A model generated the notes under the pieces. It worked only from the letters and a program-made list of their open reading frames with translations, did not search any database and had not been told where the DNA came from. Position numbers and translations under genes: made by a program. Positions 25,130-34,775 of a DNA stretch of 38,830 nucleotides are shown here, one piece after another (positions within the stretch are counted from its first letter, which is position 1; each line of letters begins with the position of its first letter). Origin of the DNA: Candidatus Colinaster equi (GTDB lineage Bacteria; Bacillota; Clostridia; Lachnospirales; Lachnospiraceae); the NCBI GenBank assembly GCA_018064425.1, contig JAGHVF010000073.1, positions 1-38,830 of the forward strand, read 5' to 3'.

Positions 25130-26146
25130 CTACCAATAACAACTATTCTCTACTACATTGTGATTCTTTATCTGCTCTGTGTCGCATGGATGAATCCAAT
25201 ACTTCTCATTGTAGACAGTCTTCAATAATGTTGACTCTTTCCAACGCGATCCATATATTCCAAACAGCAACTGAGTAGCACCGCCAAGGTGAATAGCACA
25301 TTTGCCCATCTTCTTTATCTCATTTGCAAGTAAATACGCATATGCTCCGCATCCAAGTATTGCAACATCAAAATCACGCTTCTTTATTTCTTCTATCATC
25401 CAATCCAAAGCTTCAAACCAAGTTGCAAATCTCTCATCCTTTTCACCTGCAAGAGTCTGTACCGCTTTAAGTACATCCAGTTGAAATTTCGGCAAAATAT
25501 CATCTGCCTCAAAAGCTCCATCAAATATATGCATTCTGTTCTTATCATATTGTGAACGAATCGACTCCTCAAATGGATGAATCACCAGCACCTTCTTGCC
25601 TTCAAGAGCGGTTGTCCATGGCTTTACCGCAGTATCTGCCACCTCCATCAATGTCCAGGGATATAAGCTGCTAATCTGCGTCAGTTTTGCGTTTTTTTGA
25701 TATCTTGCGCAAAAGTAGTCTTCCATATATCGACTCCACTCCGCTTGTACATCTATATTCCCACAGGCATCTATCATCATATCCGTAAATTGGTCACCCA
25801 ATGCAATATCATTGGGAAAAAAGCCCGATAATCTACACAACTCCTCCATCGCATCCTGACGGTTATCTTTCTTGTTATCGAATCTGTACTTCATATACGA
25901 ATACATACACTTCATCTCAGTGCCACCAAAGCGGCCCGCCCAAAAAGGACGTCCTGATATTATGCCTTCATACAGCACTTGATTGGTCTCCTCAGTCGAC
26001 AACAGTTTTTTTCCTGCCACTTTTACAGGTTGTGGCCAATATGCCTGACCTGTTCTTTTTTCATACCATTGTGATCTTCTATAGAAAAAATAATCTCTAT
26101 AATAGTTCTTGGCATCATACCAATCCCACATCAGCTTTTCATTCAT
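25130..26146 (-). CDS. GT-D-like putative glycosyltransferase
   Basis: A 338-residue soluble protein. The segment W-A-G-R-F-G-G-T-E (residues 69-77) resembles the R-F-G-D-G-E type motif of DUF1792/GT-D enzymes, though the acidic residue before Glu is absent. Near the C-terminus, D-V-A-I-L-G-C-G-A-Y-A followed by H-L-G-G-A-T-Q-L-L-F-G-I-Y-G-S-R-W (286-302) is a pattern I recall from many surface-polysaccharide proteins of unproven activity. GGAG eight bases before the ATG supports the start. It lies five bases downstream of the kinase-fold/methyltransferase-like gene, so the two are very likely co-translated. The donor sugar is unknown, and the glycosyltransferase role is an inference. Confidence 0.6.
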   Translation of the reverse strand: MNEKLMWDWYDAKNYYRDYFFYRRSQWYEKRTGQAYWPQPVKVAGKKLLSTEETNQVLYEGIISGRPFWAGRFGGTEMKCMYSYMKYRFDNKKDNRQDAMEELCRLSGFFPNDIALGDQFTDMMIDACGNIDVQAEWSRYMEDYFCARYQKNAKLTQISSLYPWTLMEVADTAVKPWTTALEGKKVLVIHPFEESIRSQYDKNRMHIFDGAFEADDILPKFQLDVLKAVQTLAGEKDERFATWFEALDWMIEEIKKRDFDVAILGCGAYAYLLANEIKKMGKCAIHLGGATQLLFGIYGSRWKESTLLKTVYNEKYWIHPCDTEQIKNHNVVENSCYW

Positions 26147-26151
26147 ATCTA

Positions 26152-27522
26152 TTACTCCACATGTACCATTAATACTTTACGTTCACCGGTTGGTACGATT
26201 TCTTCAACACGGCATCCTCTAATAGCATTAATTCTATCAACAAGCATACTGACAGCATTTTCTTCCATCTTTGTTCCAAGAAGTACATATTCATGCGAAT
26301 ATACACATGCTGTACTCATCAAAAATTCAAGCGTAATGCAATCTTTTTCAAGATAATTCTCCACCGGACATGTCAGAACAAGTATATCCGCATCAAATCT
26401 ATGCAATCTGTTTTCATCACTTATCTTACGTCTCTCAAAAACATCTGTTACAGCATAACCGACTTTCTTATTATCGCTGCAAAGTAATCTGTCAATCAGT
26501 TTACTGTCATTTGCACCAATAATAATAGATGTATCATCCGTCAACTTACTATCTACATACTCAATACTGTTTTTGTCTGTCCAATATACTAACCTTAATC
26601 CGGTCAATCTGCCGCTACGCTGCTCAATGCGTTTCTTACACTCAAGCGCAACCCGACTAAACATTGAATCCGACTGTTTTGCAGTTGCCTCCTCTATGTC
26701 GCACAAACGTCTCTGCAGGCAAGCTTTGTCATGCTCTACCATTGCCAAATACTGTCTAAGACGTCTATCCATATACCGATTTACTTTTTTATTATCAATA
26801 TGTCGTATTGCTCTGATTGCACCAAATACCATTTCTGTTAATTTTCCGCCCTTAACAGTATTATCATACATTCTATATTCACACATATCCGCAATACGAT
26901 GTCGCATACCTGCAAGCGCCCCATTAAAAACAAGAGCACTGTATCTTTCTGCACTCAACCTTGTATGAATATAGAAAAAATCACGATATGCATCATATTC
27001 AAGCCCTGTATTTTTCCAGAACAGATAAGGATACATCCATCTTTCACGAATCTCTCTTAATGTCGTAAATCCAATTACCGATAACGGTCGAATACTTCCC
27101 CAATCAAGGTAGACAGGTGTATTACCATCAAATGCAATATTATTGCAATGAGGATCGGCCAAACCATATCCGCCGGATAAAAGAATAAGTTCAAGATTAA
27201 TAACCATACTCATAGCAGAATACAGCATTAACTGCGACCACTCATTGTTCTCGGTAACATACGGCAATCTGGGATGTTCAATCAGCAAACACTCTTCATA
27301 TCCTTCAAGTTCCATATCTTCTACTTCGAACGCAGGGATTAGTAATCTCTTATCAATTGCCGCCTTTATGAATTCACAATTAAGCAAACTTCTGAATTCA
27401 TCAATCATATGTGCATAAATCAGACGATAGAATCTGCCGTCATACGTAAAGCATTTTCCCATTTCATCCAAATTATGATTTGTTTTCCATTTGATATCAT
27501 GTTGTTCAATACGTTTTTTCAT
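26152..27522 (-). CDS. kinase-fold domain fused to methyltransferase-like domain, glycan-cluster protein
   Basis: A 456-residue soluble protein of two parts. The N-terminal half (to about 270) has L-A-D-P-H-C-N-N-I-A-F (Asp123, Asn128) and V-Y-L-D-W-G-S-I (Asp140), which line up with the catalytic Asp, Asn and DFG Asp of aminoglycoside- or choline-kinase-like folds. A following segment (REIRERWMYPYLFW) matches what I recall from glycan-cluster 'SAM-dependent methyltransferase' proteins carrying a DxSxxN...FID block. The C-terminal half (about 310-456) has Rossmann-like alternation (SIIIGANDS, DADILVLTCPVENY), but no clear glycine-rich SAM motif, so it may be degenerate. The ATG has a weak ribosome binding site. 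It is between a GT4 gene and the GT-D-like gene. Phosphorylation or methylation of glycan is possible but unproven. Confidence 0.6.
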   Translation of the reverse strand: MKKRIEQHDIKWKTNHNLDEMGKCFTYDGRFYRLIYAHMIDEFRSLLNCEFIKAAIDKRLLIPAFEVEDMELEGYEECLLIEHPRLPYVTENNEWSQLMLYSAMSMVINLELILLSGGYGLADPHCNNIAFDGNTPVYLDWGSIRPLSVIGFTTLREIRERWMYPYLFWKNTGLEYDAYRDFFYIHTRLSAERYSALVFNGALAGMRHRIADMCEYRMYDNTVKGGKLTEMVFGAIRAIRHIDNKKVNRYMDRRLRQYLAMVEHDKACLQRRLCDIEEATAKQSDSMFSRVALECKKRIEQRSGRLTGLRLVYWTDKNSIEYVDSKLTDDTSIIIGANDSKLIDRLLCSDNKKVGYAVTDVFERRKISDENRLHRFDADILVLTCPVENYLEKDCITLEFLMSTACVYSHEYVLLGTKMEENAVSMLVDRINAIRGCRVEEIVPTGERKVLMVHVE

Positions 27523-27534
27523 ACACTCATCTAC

Positions 27535-28686
27535 TTATCGCAGCATCTCGGCAAACATCTTACCATACTCTACCGCCGCACTAATGTTGTAGCCTTCGAC
27601 CTTCTTCTTACCCTTATATTCATTCCATAATGACAGCATCGTATTCTTCAATCCGTCAACATCATCTTTTCCAACAATAATTGCTCTATCATCGGCTTGT
27701 TGTCTATGCACGGGTATATCTGACAATACTACTATCTTACCTAATGTCTTACCATCTTCGGTGCATGTTCCCCAACCCTCAAAATATGACGGCTGTACTA
27801 CCGCAATAGATTCCTTCATAAGCAGAAGCTGATCCTTACGCTCAATTAATCCCAGTATATGTACATTCTCTTGCAGATTACTCTCTTTGAGCATTTGCTC
27901 TATTTCAGGATAAAATGATGGGTCTTTTACATCCTTTTGCAAGCCCGTACACACAACCGCAATATCATCATGGCCCTCTGCCACCAACTTCTTCATTGTC
28001 TCAAATACCAATTTGTGATTCTTATGTCTGTAGAATTGATTACATACAATAAAATAATCTTTATTTTGCAAACCGTATTTTGCCTTTACAGTCTCTACGT
28101 CTCCACTAATCATGCTCTTTTCGATAGCGGACGCAAACGGAACAACATAAACATTATCCAAATACTTTGGGTACAATTGTGCGTATGTATCATAAGCATC
28201 ATTGCTGCTTAATACAAGTTTGTTATGCTTAGCGGCAATTGTTCCATAGTATTCATCACGAAAAGCACATTCATCCTTACTAAAAAATTCCGGATAAACC
28301 ACATGTTGAAAATCCGGAATCCAGGCAATAGTTTTTCTCCTATTTATACCTCTCTCACAAAAAGAAGGATAGATATAATCAATTCCATGGCATATCAATC
28401 GCGCTCTCATCTCTATCTCACGCATATTTCGATTAAAGAAACCTGCGCCTTCAGACCAAGGATACTTTTTCTTTGTTAAAAGATGTATATGCTCATCTTC
28501 CTCTTCAAACGAAAAGACATCTCTTACTTTATCACTCAACAGCACGTATGCCTGATAGTCAATCTCTTCACAGGTACGTGCATATGCAACAAACTGATTT
28601 ACAATATTTCTAATGTAATATACTCCGCCCATCCATCCGGCATCATCATATGCAGGAAACAAAACGGCTATTTTTTTCTTCTTCAT
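27535..28686 (-). CDS. family 4-like glycosyltransferase
   Basis: A 383-residue GT-B enzyme. The C-terminal half is diagnostic: F-I-V-C-N-Q-F-Y-R-H-K-N-H (donor-domain entry), an N-V-H-I-L-G-L-I-E-R-K-D-Q segment, then Q-P-S-Y-F-E-G-W-G-T-C-T-E-D-G-K-T-L-G and V-L-S-D-I-P-V-H-R-Q-Q, the E-G-W...E nucleotide-sugar-binding region in a mannosyl/rhamnosyl-type variant. The N-terminal half has a D-A-G-W-M-G-G-V-Y-Y glycine loop. The ATG directly follows the TAG of the epimerase gene, with AGGAAT six bases upstream, which implies translational coupling. Donor and acceptor are not known. Confidence 0.9.
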   Translation of the reverse strand: MKKKKIAVLFPAYDDAGWMGGVYYIRNIVNQFVAYARTCEEIDYQAYVLLSDKVRDVFSFEEEDEHIHLLTKKKYPWSEGAGFFNRNMREIEMRARLICHGIDYIYPSFCERGINRRKTIAWIPDFQHVVYPEFFSKDECAFRDEYYGTIAAKHNKLVLSSNDAYDTYAQLYPKYLDNVYVVPFASAIEKSMISGDVETVKAKYGLQNKDYFIVCNQFYRHKNHKLVFETMKKLVAEGHDDIAVVCTGLQKDVKDPSFYPEIEQMLKESNLQENVHILGLIERKDQLLLMKESIAVVQPSYFEGWGTCTEDGKTLGKIVVLSDIPVHRQQADDRAIIVGKDDVDGLKNTMLSLWNEYKGKKKVEGYNISAAVEYGKMFAEMLR

Positions 28687-29586
28687 CTAGTTATTCCTAA
28701 CCCATTCAATGTATTGAGCTATTCCTTCATCCAATGATACTTGCTGCTTATAACCAAGTCCATGTAGTTTACTGATATCAGCACACCAATTATCCGGGTC
28801 ACCTTTTCTGTTTTGATTGTTAAAAGATACCTCTATCTTATCCGACATTTGCTTTGCAAAACAACCGGCCACTTCACGTATGCTAACCTGTTTACCGTTA
28901 GCCACATTATAGATGTATTCTGTAGACTTCTTCGCTTCCAATATCAATCCAAGTGCTCGAACCAAGTCATCAATGTATATAAAATCACGAGTCTCCTCAC
29001 CGGTTCCGAACAACTGCAAATTACCATCTGCAAGCACTTTCTGATACATATCCCAAAACAACTGTTTACGTAAGCCGGGACCATATGCAGAGAAAATACG
29101 TGCTATTCTTATGTCCATTCCATGCACATCCACGAAATACGAACAAATATCTTCTGCCATTCTCTTATGCAGTGCATACGGTGATATTGGGGATGTCTGA
29201 GTATTCTCTGAGATAGGAAGAATCTCCGGTTGTCCGTATACTCCGGCACTCGACAAAAACAGTACTCGTGATGAAGTGAGGCCTGCTCTAAGCATTGCAT
29301 AAAGCAATCTATGTACTACCGCGGTATTAGCTTCAAAATCATCATCCGGATGAGCAATTGAATATGACACATTTGCTATCCCGGCACAATGAATCACAAT
29401 ATCCGGTCGAGCCGACTCCAATATGTCTGTCAAATCGTCTTTTGCCATATCACATACAATCGTATTATATGTTCCGTTACCTGCAGAAACATCTATGCCA
29501 ATTATTTCATTCTCACATTTACACAGATAATCCGCAATATGTTTTCCAATGAATCCGTTTATGCCTGTTATTAATACTTTGCTCAT
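28687..29586 (-). CDS. NAD-dependent epimerase/dehydratase (extended SDR)
   Basis: A 299-residue nucleotide-sugar enzyme. The NAD(P)-binding motif T-G-I-N-G-F-I-G is at residues 7-14, the catalytic serines lie in L-S-S-A-G-V-Y-G (112-113), and Y-A-L-H-K gives Tyr137 and Lys141. R-D-F-I-Y-I-D-D-L-V-R-A further on is typical of sugar epimerases and dehydratases. It probably makes a 4-epimer or reduced sugar for the glycan; specificity is uncertain. AAGGAAT five bases before the ATG overlaps the end of the acyltransferase gene, and its stop is followed immediately by the next ATG, so three genes here are tightly coupled. Confidence 0.92.
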   Translation of the reverse strand: MSKVLITGINGFIGKHIADYLCKCENEIIGIDVSAGNGTYNTIVCDMAKDDLTDILESARPDIVIHCAGIANVSYSIAHPDDDFEANTAVVHRLLYAMLRAGLTSSRVLFLSSAGVYGQPEILPISENTQTSPISPYALHKRMAEDICSYFVDVHGMDIRIARIFSAYGPGLRKQLFWDMYQKVLADGNLQLFGTGEETRDFIYIDDLVRALGLILEAKKSTEYIYNVANGKQVSIREVAGCFAKQMSDKIEVSFNNQNRKGDPDNWCADISKLHGLGYKQQVSLDEGIAQYIEWVRNN

Positions 29587-29589
29587 ATA

Positions 29590-30210
29590 CTATTCCTTAA
29601 TCATCTTCACAACTTTAGCCGGATTACCTGCCACAACAGTCCACGGCTCCACATCCTTTGTAACCACGCTGCCGGCTGCAACAACGGCTCCTTCACCGAT
29701 TGTGACACCCTTCAGTATCAATGCATTCATCCCAATCCAAGCTTTACTGCAAATACGAATCGGTGCAGTATTTACAATATCCCAATTCTTGTTTTTGATA
29801 GGATCACCATACTGTATCATATCCTTATACTCTTGGATTGTATCATACTCACGCATACCGCTCCATCTAACACTATGGGAATCATGGTCATAGCAAGTGA
29901 CACCCCAGGCAATTGTTACATCATCCTCAATATCTATTCCCGAACGGGAAATAAAAGTACTTCCCCCTATATGACATCTGTTTCCGATAGTCACATATCC
30001 GGATTCCGTTTCAAAAATGTAATTGCCTGCCAACATACAATTGTTACCCACAGTCAATCTCTTATTGCCATTACTCTTTCTGATATCAATATTAAGAGAC
30101 GGATCAATATATGTATCCGCCGGTATCTCGGCCACACTATGCACATATTGATCGTGCATACGCATTCTGCGCTTATTCATAATATTCCGAATCATTGTTA
30201 TTATATCCAT
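29590..30210 (-). CDS. left-handed beta-helix (hexapeptide repeat) acyltransferase
   Basis: A protein of about 206 residues expected to transfer an acetyl or related acyl group from a CoA donor to a sugar. Hexapeptide repeats run through Y-V-T-I-G-N-R-C-H-I-G-G and I-E-D-D-V-T-I-A-W-G, the likely catalytic His lies in Y-D-H-D-S-H-S, and the end I-G-E-G-A-V-V-A-A-G-S-V-V-T-K-D-V...A-G-N-P-A-K is standard for the XAT/maltose-acetyltransferase group. The start is ambiguous: ATG 30210 has GGGGAT just upstream, but a GTG at 30222, two bases after the preceding stop codon, is also possible. The epimerase gene follows after three bases, suggesting both act on one pathway. Confidence 0.9.
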   Translation of the reverse strand: MDIITMIRNIMNKRRMRMHDQYVHSVAEIPADTYIDPSLNIDIRKSNGNKRLTVGNNCMLAGNYIFETESGYVTIGNRCHIGGSTFISRSGIDIEDDVTIAWGVTCYDHDSHSVRWSGMREYDTIQEYKDMIQYGDPIKNKNWDIVNTAPIRICSKAWIGMNALILKGVTIGEGAVVAAGSVVTKDVEPWTVVAGNPAKVVKMIKE

Positions 30211-30224
30211 ATCCCCAATCACTT

Positions 30225-31730
30225 CTAATTCACATAGAACACGCCACAGAAAGACTGAGCCGTGTATTGTTTATATTCATACCTTTCTTTCAATGTCTCC
30301 AAAAACTCCGGACAATAGACTTCAGGAAAATCTGTATTTGCAATTCTTGATTCAACAATAGGAGCAATCATTACAACGTACTTGTCATCTGTCTGTTCAA
30401 GTCTATCAAGCACATCATGTAACACTTCGGCATCAACATTACCTAACAATTTATTATTATCATCTTCCAAGCAGAGATTTTCATCAGCAATAGTTGTCAA
30501 ATCATCAAACATTGACATATCATTTCTGCTCTTCCAAAAGCAGATGCATTTTCTACCATCGCCAATTGCTGCCTTGGTATCTGCTACCATACCGCCATAA
30601 TCGTTCATCGCTGCTTCCCATTGAATATACGGTGAATGCATATACGAAACAATATCAAGATCGGCCTGAGATTTGTATATATTGAAAATATACAATGCAC
30701 CGATTACTACACCACTTACTATTCTCGGCTTTATACTATCTATCCATATAGCAGTAATAAGCACCATACAAGGAAGATATACAGATAATACTCGCAAGAT
30801 AAAATTATCATAATATACTATGAGGAATAGCAATAACGGAATCAATCCTAACAGATAGATACCAAGCAGATTGCTCTTACGCTCATATTTATTGTACACC
30901 AAACGAATACCCATATGGAGCATACCGATACATATCAACAGATTGCCTTTTAACACATGCCTAAGCAACCACGGATATTCATTATTCTGTTCAATATGAA
31001 CAACATAAAATGGCAGTTCAATTATACCATTTTTTACCGCAACAAATAAGCCGGCAACTCCCACAACGCACACCGACATAATGACAATCAACAGTATCTG
31101 CTTCTTGTGCTGCGCAGCCCATTCGATAGCATATCCGCCCAGCCAATTGCCAATCAGTGCCGTTAAGCAGATAATAGCAAGCAACCATGATGATTGTTCA
31201 CGGGGCTGAAACGCCATCAATACAAATGACGCGACAATATACAACAATATCGCAATACACTTACGTACCCTTGATTCTGTCATAGACATACGCACTAAAA
31301 TAAAAGCCGCAACAGCCATCAATGCTTCATCAAAAACATACATGCGAATATATATATTGATAAACAGAATTGAACTGTGCAATGCAACAAGCACAGTAAA
31401 TAGAACAATGCTAAAACTACGCTGTACATACTGATACAACACATATAATAATAAGCCTACGCTTATAAGACTCAGTATATACGGAATGGATTTATAGACA
31501 TAATATGACCTGCCAAATATATTACTAAATAAAGATATCAACTTATTGATATATGGTGCTCTATCATAAGATGAAATGGAATTGTAATAATCATTAGCTG
31601 CAAAAACATGGTATGTCTCATCATACGAATACATACCTTGGAATCTTACTATGATAAATAACTGCCATATTGCATATCCAAAGAAACACACTATCGGAAT
31701 AGCACGATTTTTTGATAACAGTTTTTTCAT
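30225..31730 (-). CDS. GT39-like membrane glycosyltransferase
   Basis: A 501-residue polytopic protein with about ten or more hydrophobic helices and a soluble C-terminal domain of about 120 residues. The first extracytoplasmic loop carries Y-S-Y-D-E-T-Y-H (Asp37, Glu38), the acidic pair typical of protein-mannosyltransferase/ArnT-type GT-C enzymes that use polyprenyl-phosphate sugars. AAGGAAA seven bases before the ATG supports the start. The gene overlaps the end of the ABC exporter gene by four bases (ATGA), so the two are translationally coupled; it may glycosylate the exported glycan or a surface protein. Confidence 0.78.
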   Translation of the reverse strand: MKKLLSKNRAIPIVCFFGYAIWQLFIIVRFQGMYSYDETYHVFAANDYYNSISSYDRAPYINKLISLFSNIFGRSYYVYKSIPYILSLISVGLLLYVLYQYVQRSFSIVLFTVLVALHSSILFINIYIRMYVFDEALMAVAAFILVRMSMTESRVRKCIAILLYIVASFVLMAFQPREQSSWLLAIICLTALIGNWLGGYAIEWAAQHKKQILLIVIMSVCVVGVAGLFVAVKNGIIELPFYVVHIEQNNEYPWLLRHVLKGNLLICIGMLHMGIRLVYNKYERKSNLLGIYLLGLIPLLLFLIVYYDNFILRVLSVYLPCMVLITAIWIDSIKPRIVSGVVIGALYIFNIYKSQADLDIVSYMHSPYIQWEAAMNDYGGMVADTKAAIGDGRKCICFWKSRNDMSMFDDLTTIADENLCLEDDNNKLLGNVDAEVLHDVLDRLEQTDDKYVVMIAPIVESRIANTDFPEVYCPEFLETLKERYEYKQYTAQSFCGVFYVN

Positions 31731-33505
31731 AAAATACTTTCCTTATCTATCTCTCTTGCCACACCGCCACCAATCTCAAACACTCTGTCACAATTGGCAA
31801 TAGTAGTAAGTCTGTGTGCGACAATAATCAACGTCTTATCACCCTGTAATGCATTAATTGCTTCAATAACAGCGCTCTCTGTCTCGTTATCCAAGGCAGA
31901 TGTTGCCTCATCCAATACAAGAATATCCGGATTATAGTACAACGCTCTGGCAATAGCTATTCTCTGACGCTGACCGCCCGACAACTTCACTCCGCGCTCG
32001 CCAAGTACCGTATCCATACCATATTCAAGACCTTCCACAAAGCCGCGCATCTGAGCCTGATCAACTGCTCTTGCAAGCAACTCTTCATCCGCATCCTCTT
32101 CAGGTATACCAAAAAGAATATTATTTCTAACCGTATCATCAAGTAAGAACACAGTCTGAGGCACATATCCAACCATCTTGTGCCACTGAGTCTTTTCATC
32201 AAGAATCGGTTTACCATCTACTGTAATAGAACCATTCTGCGGTGTATATAGTCCCAATAATATATCAGCAAGTGTCGACTTACCAGCTCCGGATTCACCT
32301 ACCAATCCGATTGCTTCACCACGATGAATATCCAATGATAAATGATTAATAACATTAGGCAAATGATCTGCATATCTCCATACAACATCATTAACCTGTA
32401 TCACATCTTCAAAAGCTGCTTTCATACCATTATCCACAGCACTGTCGCCATCCGATAACGAATCTTTAAGACCACCGCCCACAATATTATTATATGCATT
32501 TTCAAGTGCGGGACGTTGGAAAATAAGTGCATTCATAGCATTAGATATATTGGCAATCGATGGCAGCAATCTGGTTGACGCAACCGCAAGCGCACTGAAC
32601 TGAGCAACCAACATTGTCATATCATCATTAAAGAAATTGTATGCCGCCAATACTAACAATACCAAACCGGATATGAAAATCACTTCCGTAGCTCTACTGG
32701 GTAATGCTGCTATCCATAGATATTCGGTATTTGCTTTGGCCGCATTACTGCTTGCAGATGCAAACTTCTTCAAAAAGAAATTCTGACGTCGCATCACATC
32801 TATATCTTTTATTCCATTCACTGTTTCATAAGAATGTCTATATCTTAAGGCAAATGCATCTCTTGACTTTACAGCGCACGTACTGACACGTTTACGCAAT
32901 ATTAAAACCATTACGAGTGCAATAACCCCTGCTAATCCCAACACAGTCACAGCCATAATAGGATTAATCAGCACTAACACTATACCTATCATGAGACAAG
33001 TCATACATTCATTCAGCAATGTACAATAACTATCCACCGCTGTAGCCACACCTGCATTGTCTCCGGTAATACCTCGCATAATTTCGGCACTGTTTACATT
33101 CAGGAAAAATGTATATGGTTTTTCAATATAAGACTTCAGCATAATAATAGACAAATCACGTTCGAGATTATTTCTAAAACGCAATTTGAAGTAATTGAAA
33201 ATCATAATAAATACGTTCTTAAATACGTATATCAAAATAACGGAAATTCCCACAAAAGTAATCATTCCGACTGCGTCGGTGATACCCAGCAAATCAAGTA
33301 CAAATGCAACCTTCTCATACTCCATCAGTGTCTGTGGCTGAAGCATAGCAAGAATGAATGGCAGAATCACCGTCACTCCAAGTGTCTCCAAAAGTGCACT
33401 AATAATAGACAGTAGTGCTATCACTACTGCCTGTCTCTTCTGGCCTGATGTCAGAATCTTATTCAATTGACCAAACATTCTAAAAAAGGTTTTTATGTTT
33501 TGCAT
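31727..33505 (-). CDS. ABC exporter of the MsbA/PglK type (lipid-linked glycan flippase candidate)
   Basis: A 592-residue fused permease-ATPase that should work as a homodimer. Residues 1 to about 330 hold six hydrophobic helices. The nucleotide-binding domain has Walker A G-E-S-G-A-G-K-S-T-L, Q-loop V-P-Q-T-V, signature L-S-G-G-Q-R-Q-R, Walker B I-L-V-L-D-E-A-T-S-A-L-D and the H-loop V-A-H-R-L. The setting among glycosyltransferases and the length fit PglK-like flippases of lipid-linked oligosaccharide; lipid or peptide export cannot be ruled out from sequence alone. AAGGAT four bases before the ATG supports the start. A 127-bp gap separates it from the upstream GT4 gene; it overlaps the GT39-like gene by four bases. 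Confidence 0.9.
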   Translation of the reverse strand: MQNIKTFFRMFGQLNKILTSGQKRQAVVIALLSIISALLETLGVTVILPFILAMLQPQTLMEYEKVAFVLDLLGITDAVGMITFVGISVILIYVFKNVFIMIFNYFKLRFRNNLERDLSIIMLKSYIEKPYTFFLNVNSAEIMRGITGDNAGVATAVDSYCTLLNECMTCLMIGIVLVLINPIMAVTVLGLAGVIALVMVLILRKRVSTCAVKSRDAFALRYRHSYETVNGIKDIDVMRRQNFFLKKFASASSNAAKANTEYLWIAALPSRATEVIFISGLVLLVLAAYNFFNDDMTMLVAQFSALAVASTRLLPSIANISNAMNALIFQRPALENAYNNIVGGGLKDSLSDGDSAVDNGMKAAFEDVIQVNDVVWRYADHLPNVINHLSLDIHRGEAIGLVGESGAGKSTLADILLGLYTPQNGSITVDGKPILDEKTQWHKMVGYVPQTVFLLDDTVRNNILFGIPEEDADEELLARAVDQAQMRGFVEGLEYGMDTVLGERGVKLSGGQRQRIAIARALYYNPDILVLDEATSALDNETESAVIEAINALQGDKTLIIVAHRLTTIANCDRVFEIGGGVAREIDKESIL

Positions 33506-33632
33506 GCTAATCCTTATTTTGAAGTAATACAGTACTTACTTTATACAACTTAAGCGACAATTTACTATATCCCCAGCTCTTCCTTCGTTTTAACGGTCGC
33601 TATTCCATTGGCAATCTCGTATATTTAACTGT

Positions 33633-34760
33633 TCAATTTACAATATTATCATCTTGAATATAATCAATTACTACTTTCATCACTTTCGACATATCCACCT
33701 TGTCATATGCATAATTTCTAATGGTCTTACACATACTGAGCTTATCATTATATTTCTTATTGATGTCATTGTACCACTCAATAATTCTCTTCATACTTAT
33801 CTTCGAATTGTCATTGGGAAATTCCAAATAGAAATCACACTCTGCACCTCTAAATGCGTTCTCAGGACATGCCGAAACAATAGGTAAACCTCTCGCAATA
33901 TACTCACACATTTTTAATGAACTTAACGCTTTCAGTCCATTCTTATAAGCTCCAAAGCACCCTAATGCTATATCTGCTTCATCATACACAGCATCCAGCT
34001 GTTCTCCTTCACAATATCCATAGAATGTCACATAATCATTAATATCTAACTCTTTAGCAATTTTCTTGTAGTACGGAAGTTCTCTCCCATCACCTACCAT
34101 ATGCAAGTGAACTCTCTCCCTCTCTTCTCCTGCATTTACATATTCAGCCAGAGAACAAATAATTCTTTCATATCCATGTGCTCTTTGAAATTGTCCCACC
34201 GCAACGATATCTATGCAATCATTATTTGTGCTCTCAACCATAGGAATACTTTCAACATCTATTCCATTGGTAGTTCGAATTACTGGTATCCCATATATAT
34301 ATTCATCATCTGAATATGTTACAACACGATCAACTACCTGCTTTAGTTTCTTTCTGTATACTATATCTTTAAAATACCATGGCAACATTTCTATGTTACT
34401 TAACAACTCATTTTTATATGGAAATGTCGGGATTTCATATATTATTTTTGCCTCAGCATATCTTCTACGTAATTCGGTTAAGAATCTGATAACACGTCTG
34501 TCAAAAAAGAAATGACGAATATATATGTATTCCGGAGTTCCACTTCCTTCAATCTCTTGTAAAGCAGCATCATAATTTCTTCCGAAGGAACCACCCGGCA
34601 ATCTCCAACAAATTGATTTAAACAAATTGGAATTCTCTTTTTCTACAACAATTTCTTGTATATCACCAAGCTTTGCAAATTCCTCCATTTGCATTCTTAT
34701 TTTTTTATCAACTCCCGAAAAGACCTTCTTAGATCCCGGATGAATATAATAACCTCTCAT
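33633..34760 (-). CDS. GT-B glycosyltransferase (GT4-like)
   Basis: A 375-residue protein. The C-terminal half has D-I-V-A-V-G-Q-F-Q-R-A-H-G-Y-E-R, then V-H-L-H-M-V-G-D-G-R-E-L-P-Y-Y and N-D-Y-V-T-F-Y-G-Y-C-E-G, followed by L-K-A-L-S-S-L-K-M-C-E-Y-I-A-R-G-L-P-I-V, the pattern of GT4-type enzymes with the final Glu in K-M-C-E-Y. The N-terminal half is typical of the acceptor domain but not diagnostic. The ATG has AAGGAG four bases upstream. It follows a GT2 gene by 15 bp on the same strand. Sugar specificity is unknown. Confidence 0.88.
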   Translation of the reverse strand: MRGYYIHPGSKKVFSGVDKKIRMQMEEFAKLGDIQEIVVEKENSNLFKSICWRLPGGSFGRNYDAALQEIEGSGTPEYIYIRHFFFDRRVIRFLTELRRRYAEAKIIYEIPTFPYKNELLSNIEMLPWYFKDIVYRKKLKQVVDRVVTYSDDEYIYGIPVIRTTNGIDVESIPMVESTNNDCIDIVAVGQFQRAHGYERIICSLAEYVNAGEERERVHLHMVGDGRELPYYKKIAKELDINDYVTFYGYCEGEQLDAVYDEADIALGCFGAYKNGLKALSSLKMCEYIARGLPIVSACPENAFRGAECDFYLEFPNDNSKISMKRIIEWYNDINKKYNDKLSMCKTIRNYAYDKVDMSKVMKVVIDYIQDDNIVN

Positions 34761-34775
34761 TTGTCTCCTTACCGC

